DNA of 64,000 bases, taken from positions 141,650,241-141,714,240 of the forward strand of contig CM043945.1 in NCBI GenBank assembly GCA_014529385.2. The letters run 5' to 3'. Within the stretch, counting starts at the first letter, position 1, and each line of letters opens with the position of its first letter. The translations under genes and the position numbers were made by a program. This stretch comes from Adiantum capillus-veneris. Lineage: Eukaryota; Streptophyta; Polypodiopsida; Polypodiales; Pteridaceae. The notes under the pieces were generated by a model. That model saw only the letters and a program-made list of their open reading frames with translations. It had not been told where the DNA came from and did no database searches. Of the stretch, positions 30,323-41,686 are shown piece by piece.

Positions 30323-31135
30323 GGACGAGGCCAAATAATAAATCGTGGAGGAAGAAATGGAGGACGAGGACGAGGGCGCGGAATGGATGCCAGAGTCAAT
30401 GCTATCATAGGAGAACCAACATTTGGAGAAGAACAAGAGGAAAGAGCAGCTCTACATGCAGCAATTGATAACCCAAGAGCAAGAACACAATATGCTGTCA
30501 TTCAAACACCTGCAAATCACCAAGGTGAAAAATTTGAGCTTCTTATTGATTGTGGTAGTACTCATTCTTTCTTGTCACCTAAATGTTTAAGGAGGTTAGG
30601 ACTTAATCAAAACCCTACAAGAAAGATGAGAGTTGAATTAGCCAATGGAAAGGAGGTATTATCTCAGTACACTGTGGGAAAAATATATTTCAAGTTGGGA
30701 GAATACTCTACTTCTACTACTTTTCGAACCTTACCCATAGGAATCTATGATGGAATTCTTGGAATGGATTGGTTAGCCACTCATAATGCCAATATCCATT
30801 GTGCCCAAGGAAGTGTTACTTTTGTGGACAACCAAGGTCGAGAAGTCACTATTCAAGGCTAGAATGGACGACCAAAAGCTTACTTGGTCAAAGCTAATCG
30901 TCTTTTGAAAGGGTTACGCAAGGGTCAACAAATTTTTGTAGTCAAGCTAAACAAAGTAGAAAAATCTTCTTCCAACCCTGAACCAATGTGGCTAGAAGAA
31001 TTTTTGGATGTTTTCCCCACTGAACTTTCTGAACTACCACCACCTACGGAGGTAGACCATGAAATCAAAATTTTTCAAGGTAGTGAACCAGTCTCAAGAG
31101 CGCCATACAAGATGTCACTTCCAAAGGCTATATAA
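30323..31135 (+). pseudogene. Element V protease and RT linker
   Basis: After a Gly/Arg-rich stretch (GGRGRGRG) comes a retropepsin with active site LLIDCGSTHSF and the flap/C-terminal GILGMDWLATHNA. A TAG lies at 30,860 inside EVTIQG-x-NGRPK. The linker PEPMWLEEFLDVFPTELSEL follows. A TAA near 31,133 replaces a Glu codon (GAA) of the related copies. Frame is unchanged from gag. Confidence 0.88.
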
Positions 31136-31951
31136 CTCAAGGAGTAGCTCAAGAAGTTGATTGAACAAGGGCTTATCCGACATAGTACATCTCCATGGGG
31201 TGCACCTGTTCTCTTCCAAAAGTAAAAGCGTGGCTCTCTTCGACTTTGCATAGATTATAGGGGCTTAAATCTGGTTACCATCAAGAAAAAATATACAATT
31301 CCTCGTATTGATGAGATGCTGGACATATTACATGGAGCCAAAAAATTCGCGAAGATCGATCTTCGATCTGGTTATCATCAAATTCGAATCCAGGAGGCTG
31401 ATATCTCCAAAACAGCTTTCAACACTCGTTATGGTCATTACGAATTTACAGTGATGGCTTTCGGACTTACGAATGCTCCTGCAACTTTCAATCGTCTGAT
31501 ACACGATATCTTTAGAGAATTCTTGGACGATTTTGTCCCAATATTCTTTAACGATATCTTAATTTATTCCAAATCAAAGAAAGAGCATGAAGGACATGTT
31601 AGGAAAGTGTTAGAGCTTTTACGCCGAAATAAGCTGTATGCAAAGAAAAGCAAATGTACCTTCTTTACCCCTAAGGTCTGTTACTTAGGGTTTATCATTT
31701 CACCTGAAGGAGTCTCTCTTGACCCGGACAAAGTCAAGGATATTGTGGAATGGCCTCAACCCAGTTCACAAACCGAAGTCAGAGGGTTCTTAGGTATCAC
31801 AGGGTGGTACAGGATCTTTGTAAAGGACTATGCTCTTAAAGATGCACCAGTAACCGACTTGCTAAAGAAAGGAGCTACGATACTTTGGGAAGAAAAACAT
31901 GAATCTTGCTTCAAACAGCTTAAGGAGTATCTTGCTTCAGAACCTCCTTAA
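31136..31951 (+). pseudogene. Element V reverse transcriptase
   Basis: RT motifs follow in order: [45 protein letters not shown], and a catalytic motif reading FFNDILIYS instead of FFDD. Stops occur at about 31,145 and 31,224. A one-base deletion near 31,945 ends the frame. The Asn substitution is shared with element III, so both may derive from one RT-dead source copied in trans. Confidence 0.9.
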
Positions 31952-32331
31952 AACTTCCAGACTTCACCCAAGAATTCGAGGTGATCACAGATACTAGTAA
32001 CCTTGAATTAGGAGGAGTCCTTACTCAAGAAGGAAAGCCTGTAGCTTATATTTCTCAGAAGCTTAGGGATCATGAAGTGAATTATGCTACACATGATTTA
32101 GAATTGCTAGTAGTTATTCACGCTCTCAAGCTATGGAGACATTATCTATTGGGACAAAAATTCCAATTGGTAACAGATCACAAGAGTCTTAAGTGGATTT
32201 TTACACAACCTAACCTTAACATGAGACAGAGGAGATGGATAGAGCTCATGCAAGAATATGATTTTGATATTAAATTTAGACTAGGTAAGGATAATGTTGT
32301 GGCAGATGCCCTAAGCCGTAAAGCTTTTTAG
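31952..32331 (+). pseudogene. Element V RNase H
   Basis: RNase H residues are present in VITDTSNLELG, DLELLVV, VTDHKSL and VADALSR. The frame starts after the deletion at 31,945 and ends at TAG (32,329) where related copies have Leu. Confidence 0.88.
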
Positions 32332-32343
32332 GGGGCAATTTCC

Positions 32344-33798
32344 ATGGCTAACAACCCTATTTTAGACAAGGTCTCAGATGCTGTTGTCAGAGATACAGAT
32401 TACCAGATGCTTGCTAGTATCCTACGTGAAGAAAGGGTATCATCAAATCGGCCTAAACCTCTGCATTACTTCTTAGAAGATGGGAAAACTTCCTATAGGA
32501 ATCGACTCTGCATACCTAAGGATTCTACCCTAAGGAATGCTATCCTATATGAAGCACATGATGGCCCAACTTCAGGACATCTAGGTTATGCCAAAACCAT
32601 CAATCCAATTCGCAGAAGTTACTATTGGCAAGGTATGAAGGGTGATGTCCTTTGCTATGTCAAGCAGTGTTTGTCTTGTCAAAGGACTAAGGCAGAGAGA
32701 CTAAAGATGCCAGGTAAATTACATCCTTTAGATATTCCCCAAATGAAATGGGAATGTATTAGCATGGGCTTTATCCCTGGGTTTCCTTCTATTCAAGCTG
32801 GCTATGATTCAGTCATGGTCATAGGCGACTTGCTTACTAAAGTGGCTCACTTAATCCCAATCAAGACAACCTTTACAGCTTCAGATATTGCTCGTCTGTT
32901 TGTGAAGGAGGTTTTCAAAATTCATGGTTTACCCAAGAGGATTGTCAGCGATCGTGATGCCAAGTTTACTTCAAAGTTTTGGGTATCATTGTTTCAAGAT
33001 ATTGGAAGCCAGTTATGTTTTAGTAGAGCTTATCATCCTCAAACTGATGGCCAAACTGAAAGAGTTAATCAAGTAATTGAAGACATCCTTAGAGCCTACT
33101 GCAATAGAGAACCTCGCAAGTAGATTCAATACCTACCCTTGGTAGAGTATGCATACAATTCCTCTACTCTTGGAATGACACCTTTCAATGCTCTTTATGG
33201 TCAAGAATGTTTATCACCTCTTAACTTTTCTGACCCCACTATAAGGGTAGAAGCCTCAAAGAAAATCCTTGAAGAAATGGAAGCTCAAACCAAAGCTATT
33301 CGAAGGGATATTCAAGCGGCTCAAGATCAAAAAAAGAAGTACGCCGACTTAAAAAGATAGGATCGGATTTTCAAAGAAGGTGACAAAGTTTTCTTACGAG
33401 TAAATCCGAAAAAGAGCAATATGTCTCTCGGAAGGTAAAAGAAGCTTAGCTACCGATATTGTGGACCTTACGAAATAACCAAGGTTGTAAGTGATCAAGC
33501 TTATAAACTAAAACTCCCTTCTCATCTCAAAGTGCATGATGTATTTCATGTAAGTCTGTAATTAAAACCTTATGTATATAACCCTAACCATGTCCTTGAT
33601 GATGAGCAAATCATTTTACCTGCTCAAGATGTTCTACAACTCCAACGTGATACTATCCTAGAAACTCGAGAAAGAAAGCTTAGGAATAGATCCATCAAAG
33701 AACATCTTATCTTATGGAAGCATTTCCCTATAGAAGATGCTACTTGGGAAGATGAGACATCCCTTCTTAAGGATTACCCTTCAATGTTCTTCAGATGA
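32344..33798 (+). pseudogene. Element V integrase with chromodomain-like end
   Basis: The zinc domain (HDGPTSGHLGYAK to CLSCQR) is intact. The first catalytic residue is Gly (SMGFIPGF) where elements I and II have Asp; the second (VSDRDAKF) and the Glu (DGQTERVNQ) remain. Stops at 33,121 (from TGG), 33,358 and near 33,436, and an extra TAA near 33,559, interrupt one frame. The end carries LHILWK-type chromodomain sequence finishing at DYPSMFFR. Confidence 0.9.
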
Positions 33799-33814
33799 GG
33801 ACATCTCAATTTCT

Positions 33815-33827
33815 AAGTTGGGGAGAT
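33815..33827 (+). promoter_or_regulatory. Polypurine tract, element V
   Basis: AAGTTGGGGAGAT, identical to the tracts of elements II and IV. Confidence 0.8.
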
Positions 33828-34125
33828 TGTAAGGTCTCTACTTTCAAATTTCACACAAGTTCTATTACGCATTTGAATTTTTTTTAACCATCACTCATTA
33901 TTTAAGATATTCGAGTTCAAATTATGAATCGTAGGTTGAGAAAACCTAGAATTTAAAATTTACGCTATAAAATTCTGACATGTTTAGCTATATGAATCAC
34001 TAACTAACTTATTGCAAGACTTAGTTACTGATTGTAGAATTTTCTTTTACTAGTGTAAAGTTAATATAAAACTGTAAAGTTTAACTTAAAAATATAAAGT
34101 AAATTATCATTAAGGAAATAAATAA
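33828..34125 (+). mobile_element. Element V 3' LTR, truncated
   Basis: The first 298 bp of the family A LTR, from TGTAAGGTCTC to AATAAATAA, are present. The rest, including TATA box and hairpin array, is missing, replaced by unrelated sequence from 34,126. Confidence 0.8.
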
Positions 34126-35054
34126 GGCAGAGAAGCGCTTTCGTGACCTGCCTCCGCAAGCCTGTCCACACAACACGAAGGCATCAGTTAACAGAGTACT
34201 AGCGGGAATGCTCGTCATACTCTAGCGAAAACCTGGGTGGTTGGAAGCTTGCCACGCAGGATTGAGGTAGCACATCGTGACACTCTTCCGAGGGGGGAGC
34301 TTTCCCAATTTGTGGTGGGTCAGCAGAGAAATGCATTTCCTTTTGCCCAATCGGTGTGCGCCATAGAGGATGCCACACCTTCCCCTCACTTTGACACAAT
34401 TCCGTCTAAACCTAGCCTTAAGAGGGCTTAAAGGAGGGACTCTCTTTGTTGCATCCACCACCTTATATGTCTCCCTTCATAGACAAACCCCACTATCTAA
34501 CCTAGTCACTCCAAGCTTGAGAGGTTGTGTTAAGACAGAAACTGTGCCTTGCAAATTAACATAGAGGAAGTTGGGGGGAAAGAGAGAGAAAGGGAGAATT
34601 TCCCTTCTAAGCGATAACATCCCTTCTCCCCTCCTCCTTATCGGTTGTCCGTGTCCTCTCCCCCACCGCTATCAAAGTGGGAAAAAATCCTTCAATTCAT
34701 CTTCTTGGAGGGGAAAAAAGAGAGAAAGCATGGCCACCACTTATTCATTTTCTGATTTCATTTAAAACAATCCATTCCCTAACATTGAACATCGATTATT
34801 TTTTGTTAAACGATGTGTGTACACAGTGTAGGAGCATGTGTGTGCATATGCAATGAGAAAGGAGATGAGAAGAGGGAGACACTTGCTTGGTGGAGAAATA
34901 TGGGGGGAGGGGGGGTTTTCAGAATACTTGGCGCAAAGCCTAGAGGCATCATTGTAGGTGCAAGCCATCCTTGGATTTGTGTCATACAAGGATAGTGTAA
35001 TTGTAGAAATTTTGAGGTGCTACTCTACACTATGTATACACACATATAGACTCA
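34126..35054. other. Unassigned sequence, GC-richer than its neighbours
   Basis: I see no recognisable protein. Overlapping short frames on both strands at 34,199-34,461 look like chance. A purine-rich stretch at 34,904-34,916 has G runs. It may be a remnant LTR or host spacer. Confidence 0.4.
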
Positions 35055-35160
35055 CACCATTTTGTCAACTAAACGGACTCAGATATGCACAAAACTTTAA
35101 GGGAATCTATACTAGGTCTAAAGAAACAAGTTTACCAAGTTTGACAGCATTCTGACAAGG
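35055..35160. repeat. Diverged direct repeat, copy 1
   Basis: The segment from CCATTTTGTC through CTATACTAGGTCTA to CAAGTTTACC resembles 40,843-40,945 at roughly 70% by eye. The pair brackets the decayed gag-bearing element and may mark its LTRs or related untranslated modules. Confidence 0.5.
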
Positions 35161-35747
35161 TACATGGATCATGATCTATCATGACTCAAGTCACAAAAAC
35201 TGCAACAAAATAGCCCAAACAAGTCTCTCTAAGGTCTAACAAACTCTCTTGCGGTCAAAACATCAAAAATTAGTGATTTATGCACTCAAATCTGAAGATT
35301 AGGCTCGTAGATGCGTAGTTGCAAACCACAACAGAATTTTCAATGCTCACACTTAACTGAAAGAGCATGGAAAGAGGAACATAATGCAAGTTTTGGAATT
35401 GAAAAATTACCCAATCATTGGAAAAGTTGATTACAAGTTGTATATGCTTGATCGCTTGAGCGTACAACAAAGCTCTATTCTTTTTCCAAAAGATAAGCCT
35501 CCTTTCACATTATGGTTATTGTCTTTTATACCTAGGGTTTTCTAAATGGCTAGTGGCCATCTCACGTGGACCTTTTCACATATCATGACAAAACTACAAC
35601 TCAAGGAATAGATCTTCTACTCTAGAATCAAGATTTGCACACAATGTAGCTACACTAGCTTGGAAAAATAAATACAAATACATTAAAAATGTGGGCTAGA
35701 GCTAGTGTCCGGCTCGGTGGGCGCTCATATACTATTTCCGCCAAACA
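35161..35747 (-). mobile_element. Probable 3' LTR start of a decayed minus-strand element
   Basis: On the minus strand a polypurine tract (35,748-35,760) is followed by TGTTTGGCGGAAATAG, a good LTR start. The lower boundary is not defined; it may extend past 35,055. No coding similarity is seen. Confidence 0.45.
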
Positions 35748-35760
35748 TTCCCCCCATCCT
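35748..35760 (-). promoter_or_regulatory. Polypurine tract of decayed element
   Basis: AGGATGGGGGGAA on the minus strand, directly before the LTR-like TGTTTGG. Confidence 0.6.
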
Positions 35761-37040
35761 AACTTGTGTTGTACCTTGACATGACCATGTGCAAGATAAT
35801 TGTTAGGGTTGTCTTCATGTTGTCTCTAAAGCTTGCCTTTAGCTTTGAAATTGCTCTTTAGTTTATGATGCTCCTTCCTTCCTTGAGTGATTCATATATG
35901 CTATGTTCTACATTTACCTTTTGTTGCCTCTTTTGGTAGTGAAGATGGATATTGGTGGTGGCTGCCTTTTTGGGAGTTGAGCTTCTTTGGTCGTTGACTT
36001 TATGATGGATCTTGCACTCTGTCCTTTCTTATAAATTATTGTTATATGCCCTTCTATGACTTGCCATTGTTTAATGGAGCATTTTTGTTGCTCTTGAAGA
36101 TAAGGCTTTTGACAAGTAGTGGGGACATGTAGCATTGTTGCTTTGATTCTCTGATGATTGAAGTGGGTAGAAATTTCCTTATTGCTGATGTAGAAGGAAT
36201 ATATATAAGAGGATAGTGATGAGTGTTTCTAAATTAAGGTCTAAAACCTGGATGACCAAAGGGAAAAGACCCGGTGGAAAAAAGTGCGGTGTATACACTC
36301 TTATTGGACTTGAGCAATTGGACTTTAAGTACCTGTTCATGCAAGGTGAATGCTTGGGAGAAACAAAGAAAGAGTGTCTAATGCAAGTCAAGTATGGGAA
36401 GCTTATATGCATACAAGAAATTTGTCAAACAAAAGAAGCGATAGTGTGAAAGATGGAGCTGATGGGTGCTTCAAGGAACAAATGTAGCACATGCGACATC
36501 AAAGGATGTCACAATAGCTTCCACATTTCCAAGAACGGTTTTTGATGTAGAAGCTTCTCCACTCATACCTCACTGTGCTCTATGTGTGAGTGTCTTTTGG
36601 ACCTCCTCCTTCACTTCACTAGACTTAAAATACGTACACTTTGACTCTTACGCTCACATATACTAGCATGAGCACCACAATGTAAATATGCTCAACTCTT
36701 CCATTTTGATCAGTACCTAGAATAATTAAGACTGTTAGACCACAAAGAATATTTTTTGAAGCTTTGGGACTAACGCCTCGATCATTTAATGGCTTCGCTA
36801 CCCAATTGTGACTATTATGCCATGTATTTAAAATGGCGACTTTGACGTACTTGTTCAAGGCCACAATCCCAATCCCATGGGTTCTTAAAATTTATATATC
36901 TTTCACTATTTTGGTATGTGGATGCTCCCATTTTTTCCAGTAGGTTGTCATACTTTTGCTTCTCTTAAATTATTTCCATATGTTGATATTGCTTTGTGAA
37001 CCAGCTTGTACGATTGTAGTAGAGACTAATGGAGCCTTTG
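35761..37040. other. Interior of decayed element; no pol recognised
   Basis: Between the gag remnant and the polypurine tract I find no RT, RNase H or integrase motif on either strand. The element may be gag-only (non-autonomous) or too decayed to read. Confidence 0.45.
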
Positions 37041-37680
37041 CTTTATCTGTCATGATAAGCGGTTGTAGATGTTTGTGGGCTCTCTCCAATTGAGTTTCCA
37101 ATAGAAATTTTGGAATCCACATTGTTGTTGGTTTGTTTGTGACTGTCTTTTGCATTTGCTCCTTTTGCTCTATGACTTGATGGACACTAGACTTTGGGAT
37201 CCATATCTGACTATTACCATGGTAAAAGCCTTGCGTCTATAGTAGAAGATGAGGTATCCATCTAGAGGCTGTAGCACCCTTGATTGTGGCTTTGTTGGCT
37301 CTTGTTTGTGGCTTCTTGCCTTTGGGTGGAGACTTGTGCTACATGAATGATCTTAATTGCTCCAGGTGGAGCTACTACTTTCGGTAACCATATTTGAGAG
37401 TTACCTTCAAGAAATCCTTGTGCTTCAAGTAGCTTGACTGGAATTATCCATTACTTCACTTGTCTTTGTTAGGTAGCCTGGTTGGAGTTTGACTTTGGTA
37501 CCCATACTTTTCGTATTGCTTGCTTTGTTAAAGGTCTTTTCTTTTTCCTTTTGTGGTAGTTCTTTCTCCTTATTGAGGTGGTTGTCTTCTATTGGATAGC
37601 TCAGATTTCTCCTTGTAGAGCTTTTGCTTGAGGTGAGTAGGTCTAGGCTGTTACTTTAGGCTTTTCCCCCAAACATTAGT
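37041..37680 (-). pseudogene. Gag C-terminal region with repeated W-x-P-K motif
   Basis: On the minus strand four separated segments encode W-(V/L/I)-P-K: VWVPKS (37,493-37,504), IWLPKV (37,379-37,390), IWIPKS (37,192-37,203) and MWIPKF (37,108-37,119), embedded in Gln/Thr/Ser-rich sequence. The frame is broken many times. This looks like a low-complexity gag tail. Confidence 0.5.
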
Positions 37681-38777
37681 GTTTCCCTATCCGCTTTGTT
37701 GTGGATTTTCTCATTGTAGAAGAGGAACTACTAATCGTGTTGTTTGCATCGTTCGTCACCTCTTTGTAGGTCTTACAATTTTCAACTAGATATAGAGATT
37801 CTCTAGTGACTTGCTTGAAGTTTTAGGTGTAGATCTTTTTTTAGAGTTTCATTTTTTAAGCCCTCTATAAAGAGACCTGATAACCTCTCATCTTGTGATA
37901 ACTATCATACGGGACACTTCTCAAGGTATTGTTTGAAGCGAAGCAAAGCTTCCTTTACTTTCTTGTTCTCTTTTTGTTTGAAAGTTTAGATCTGGGATAC
38001 AGTATTGTGCTTGATTCCCCTTTTAAAGAAATCCTATGCAAATTCTTGCAAGAGTTGTCCTTGAGGTTGTCCTATATTTGGAGAATCATCTCTAGTCACT
38101 ATTTGGAACCACATCAAGGCCGTTCCTTCCAATGTCATCCCAAACGTCTCGTACTGGGTGTGAAAATCCACCACTTATTTAGCTCTCAAAACTTCAATCT
38201 GGCCAATTTACGGTCTCTTACAAAGCCTTCTCTCATTCTCTCTTCACGTCTTGGAAAAAATCGTCGTGGAATCCTCTCTAATATATGCTCTGGCATCGTT
38301 TTGAAAATTTGTGTCCAATGCTCACACTCAACTAAAAGTAAGTAGGGATCGGAGTACCCTTGTATGTATATCTTCTTAGGTCAATTGGATCAACAAGTTT
38401 GTACTCTCTTCCATCCTTATCTACCATCAAAACTTGCACTTCTTGGGCATCTCTATATGTGAATGCATAGAGGTTCTTATGGTTTGTCAACTCTCTAGCA
38501 TTGGATTCTACACACTTATAGAAGTTATATTGATCTCCATGTGTGAATACCTATACAAGCCCTCATTAGCATAATCTTTTAGAAGAACTCACATTGATTC
38601 ATTGATTTTGATGAATCTCACATTAGGTTTGTTGATTAGTGGATGCACTCCTCTAGATGCATACCTCAAAGCTGAGTAGAAACTCTCAAGATCGTCTTTG
38701 ATAGGCTCACCTTCGCTTAGTGCAACTTATCCTCGGGGGGTTCACTATAGGTACATCCTCTATATCACGTGTGTTCA
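37681..38777 (-). pseudogene. Decayed Ty3-like gag
   Basis: From an ATG at 38,777 the minus strand encodes MNTRDIEDVPIVNPP. With frameshifts it continues to DLESFYSALRYASRGVHPLI, KNLYAFTYRDAQEVQVLMVD and a gag core (TALMWFQIVTRD, KVKEALLRFKQYLEKCP, ERLSGLFIEGLKN). The W-x-x-x-T and LLxxF patterns are typical of retrotransposon gag. There are many stops, so it is an old copy. No zinc knuckle was found. Confidence 0.65.
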
Positions 38778-38960
38778 TGACCTATTTTAAAACTCCCTAA
38801 TTTGTAGATTTTTCTCGGATAAAACGGACCCCTTGCCTATTCAATCTGTGTAAGTCTCCTTTGTTAGATACCCTTTTGTATGTTAAATAAGGGTAAAATT
38901 AAAGGTTTAAAAACCCCTTATGTTGAACTCACGTGCTATGTTCATATATTTATAGGTGAA

Positions 38961-38994
38961 CCCCCCCCCCCCCCCCCCCCCCCTCCCCCCCCCC
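38961..38994 (+). repeat. Poly-C tract
   Basis: Twenty-three C, one T and ten C in a row. The length may be an assembly estimate. Confidence 0.85.
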
Positions 38995-40040
38995 AAGAAC
39001 TTATCTCTTTACGTCCCTGGTTAGGTCTCTCAAAGGTCGGGTCTTTATGACCCTGTGGTCTTTAAAAATCGTTTTTGGGTACCCAACAAGTTTGGACTTA
39101 AAGGCTTTAAAAAATTTGGCTTTTAAAAACATGTGTCCTGTTGCTTGCAAGATTTCTTCCTGGCTATATCTGACTCAATTTTTAGTTGTGTATCAAAAGT
39201 TATTGCAATTTTGGTGAACTACACTTGAAACAACACTCAAAACAGTCTCAGGACTAGAACACGAAAATTTTTGTTATATCTTGATCTCCATAGGGTATTT
39301 TTAGCTCAAACTTGAGATTTGAGATGTACTTAAGTATATCTACAAGCTCATCAAGTCAAATGCTCCCACTATGAAGAGGTACTTGGATCGGGATCCATGT
39401 TTCTTTATAAAAAATTCTACGGTAGCTAAACAAGATCATGCACATGCTCTTTACCAATTTTCACCAATTTTTGGCATTGGGATACATAGATTAAGATCCA
39501 TGTTCCAACACATATGGACTTGATCTTTGGGGAGCTTGTCACACTCTATGTATACAGGTTATATCTCAAATCTTTTTGAAATTTGGCTTTGTTTGATAGG
39601 TCAAATTTCAAACCCTAGGTCTCCTGTGTGGTTTTGCATAACTTCTGTTTTGATGCCTTTTGACCCAAATTTGCTCAAGTTTCTCCCAAATTGGAATTGG
39701 GGATATGTTTCCTTATATATGCACTATAGTTTGGGAAAAGTTTCAGGACAAGCTATCACCATAGGTACACAGATTGCAATACATGTTTAGAGGCCAAATC
39801 AGCTTTTATTGGTACTATTAGAATCATAATGACTAGAAGATGCTATGGTATCAAACATTTTGGGTTTGGACCTCTGGATTGGAGATTAGGTCAATTTTTG
39901 TACTTGCTCAAAGTACTTGGGCAATTTCGGCATTTTGACTTGGGTTGTGATGTCCAAATGAGATGAAACTTTGGGCTTAGGCTAGAAATAGCATGTACAC
40001 TACAATGGCTAGGTTCTAACTCAAAAATCTGAGAAAGGTG

Positions 40041-40058
40041 CATGGATCATGATCCATG
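40041..40058. repeat. Perfect 18-bp palindrome
   Basis: CATGGATCATGATCCATG reads the same on both strands. Diverged versions occur at 35,163, 39,382, 39,485, 40,321 and 40,349. Confidence 0.8.
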
Positions 40059-40842
40059 TTTGGAGATCTTTTGACCCCAAATTTGAACCACTTATAAATG
40101 AGCGTATTCTAGGCTATCCCCAAAATCTTTTTGAATTTGGACAAGTTTTGGTCAACCAAAAGTGAAACTTTGGGTCCGTCTTAGTGGCTTTTCACTTTGA
40201 AGTATTTTTGTCCCTTTTGACCCACTTTTTGAACTCTTTTGACTACCTTCCTTTGAGAAGTATTGCTCACAATGGTCTCTGCCATAGGCTATAATAGTTT
40301 ATGTCCCAAAAGTGAGAGGGCACGATCCATGTTTGGTCACTTATGGACTTCATGATCCATGTTCCTCCACAAAATCTGTTAAAAGTTGCCATATTGTTTC
40401 TGATTAGTATTCTAAAGCCCTTGATCACCAAATTTTTGATTTGTCTCTACCATCAAATTTTCAGAATTTCAGAGTTATGTCCATTTTGGCTAAAATATGG
40501 CTTTCAGCCCTTTTTGCCTTCATTCTTTCAGCCCAATTTGATGTTGATGGTTTCTACTTACCCTATTCCTATGTGTTGGAAAGAAACTAGGAACAAAAAC
40601 AAACAAAACGGTACAAAACGATACAACACTATGAAAATCAAAGAATGAAACATGCTTTTGGCTATCTCACTCACAAATCTCTTTCATTACTCAAGAAAGT
40701 GACTTAGATGGGGCACGAAGACTCTTTAAGATTGTCAGTCCTCAAGAAGTGAACCTAACAAGAAAACACATAAACTCAACAAATCAAATCACCACTTAAT
40801 GATCAAGAAATGCCTATGTTCTTTCTTACCATTCTCAGTCAT

Positions 40843-40945
40843 CATGCCATTTTGTCGGCTAAACGAAGTGGGATTGTCACGTAACTTTAAAGGAAGCTAT
40901 ATTAGGTCTACGGGGACAAGTTTACAACGTTGTCATGCCGCTTTG
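40843..40945. repeat. Diverged direct repeat, copy 2
   Basis: Partner of 35,055-35,160, sharing CCATTTTGTC, ACTTTAA-GG, CTATATTAGGTCTA and ACAAGTTTAC. Confidence 0.5.
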
Positions 40946-41047
40946 CGTGCACAAGTTGAAAAACAGAGTTTTGCTTGTTTCTATGAACCTTGATAAATCT
41001 ATTCACTATGTTAGAATTGTTTATGGCATCAGATTAGCAAAAATGTA

Positions 41048-41686
41048 TGTATCATGTGGGTTTTTGTAGACCAAAGTAAACTAAGTGGGCTGACAGGTGA
41101 AGATTGAACGAAGGGCTAGTTTTCTGCTTAGAAATACAGAGCTTGAAGTGCTGAAGGAGCAGGTACACACGGCTCGTCAAACAGAGCTATGGAGCCCAAG
41201 ATATTGAAGGTTAAAGGTTCAGTGTGTTGCAAATTCTTGCCGGACAGGGCGGCTGGGGACAGGAGACCCAAGTGGATATCAGGGTATAAGCACGTAGAGC
41301 TCAATTTATGGAGCCTACCTGTCTTTTCACATTGCAAATCCGAGCTACGGATTGCAAGATATGGCCAATTGAAGTTTTGCCGAGGGCTAGGTTGATGCCC
41401 ACCTGACCACATGGGAAGTCGTGCTACCTGACATTTTTTTGACCGCGACAGAGTGCGAGGAGGTGTTGTGCAATGTATGGAGCTAACAGGAATTGACTGC
41501 ACATCAAACGGAGCCCGAAGCAGAAAGATATAGAAGTCTGAAGATTGGATGCGTTTGTCCAGAGTTGGCCATAGATGACTTTCTCGGTTTTTACGGCCTC
41601 GATTCGGGGGCTCAAGAAATTGCGGAGTGCAACAAGGTCAGTGGTAGTCGTAGTCGGCTCGGTGGGTTTTCAGCACAGCTTTACGG
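41048..41686 (+). mobile_element. Probable 5' LTR (left half) of fungal-like Ty3 element, split by Tat insertion
   Basis: This segment and 50,413-51,304 were contiguous before the Tat-like element inserted, as its ACGG duplication shows. Joined, they lead straight to the primer-binding site at 51,309 and the gag at 51,353, so they probably form that element's 5' LTR. The LTR start is not fixed; TGTCGG at 40,853 is a candidate because it would pair with CCGACA at the other end. Confidence 0.45.
41683..41686. repeat. Target-site duplication of Tat-like element (left)
   Basis: ACGG, repeated at 50,409-50,412. Confidence 0.75.

Larger units (their letters stand above)
38800..40842. other. Leader or untranslated region of decayed element, with palindromes and C tract
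   Basis: This lies upstream of the gag start on the minus strand and has no recognisable protein. It contains a 34-nt C tract with one T (38,961-38,994) and several copies of a palindromic GGATCATGATCC-like motif (about 39,382, 39,485, 40,041, 40,321 and 40,349). Confidence 0.45.

Noticed and set aside
34199-34461. Overlapping minus-strand frames of 66-79 codons
   Set aside because: Several frames overlap on both strands in a GC-richer stretch; none has a recognisable motif.
35914-36449. Short frames on both strands that might be a small gene
   Set aside because: They are mutually overlapping, have no domain and lie inside a decayed element.
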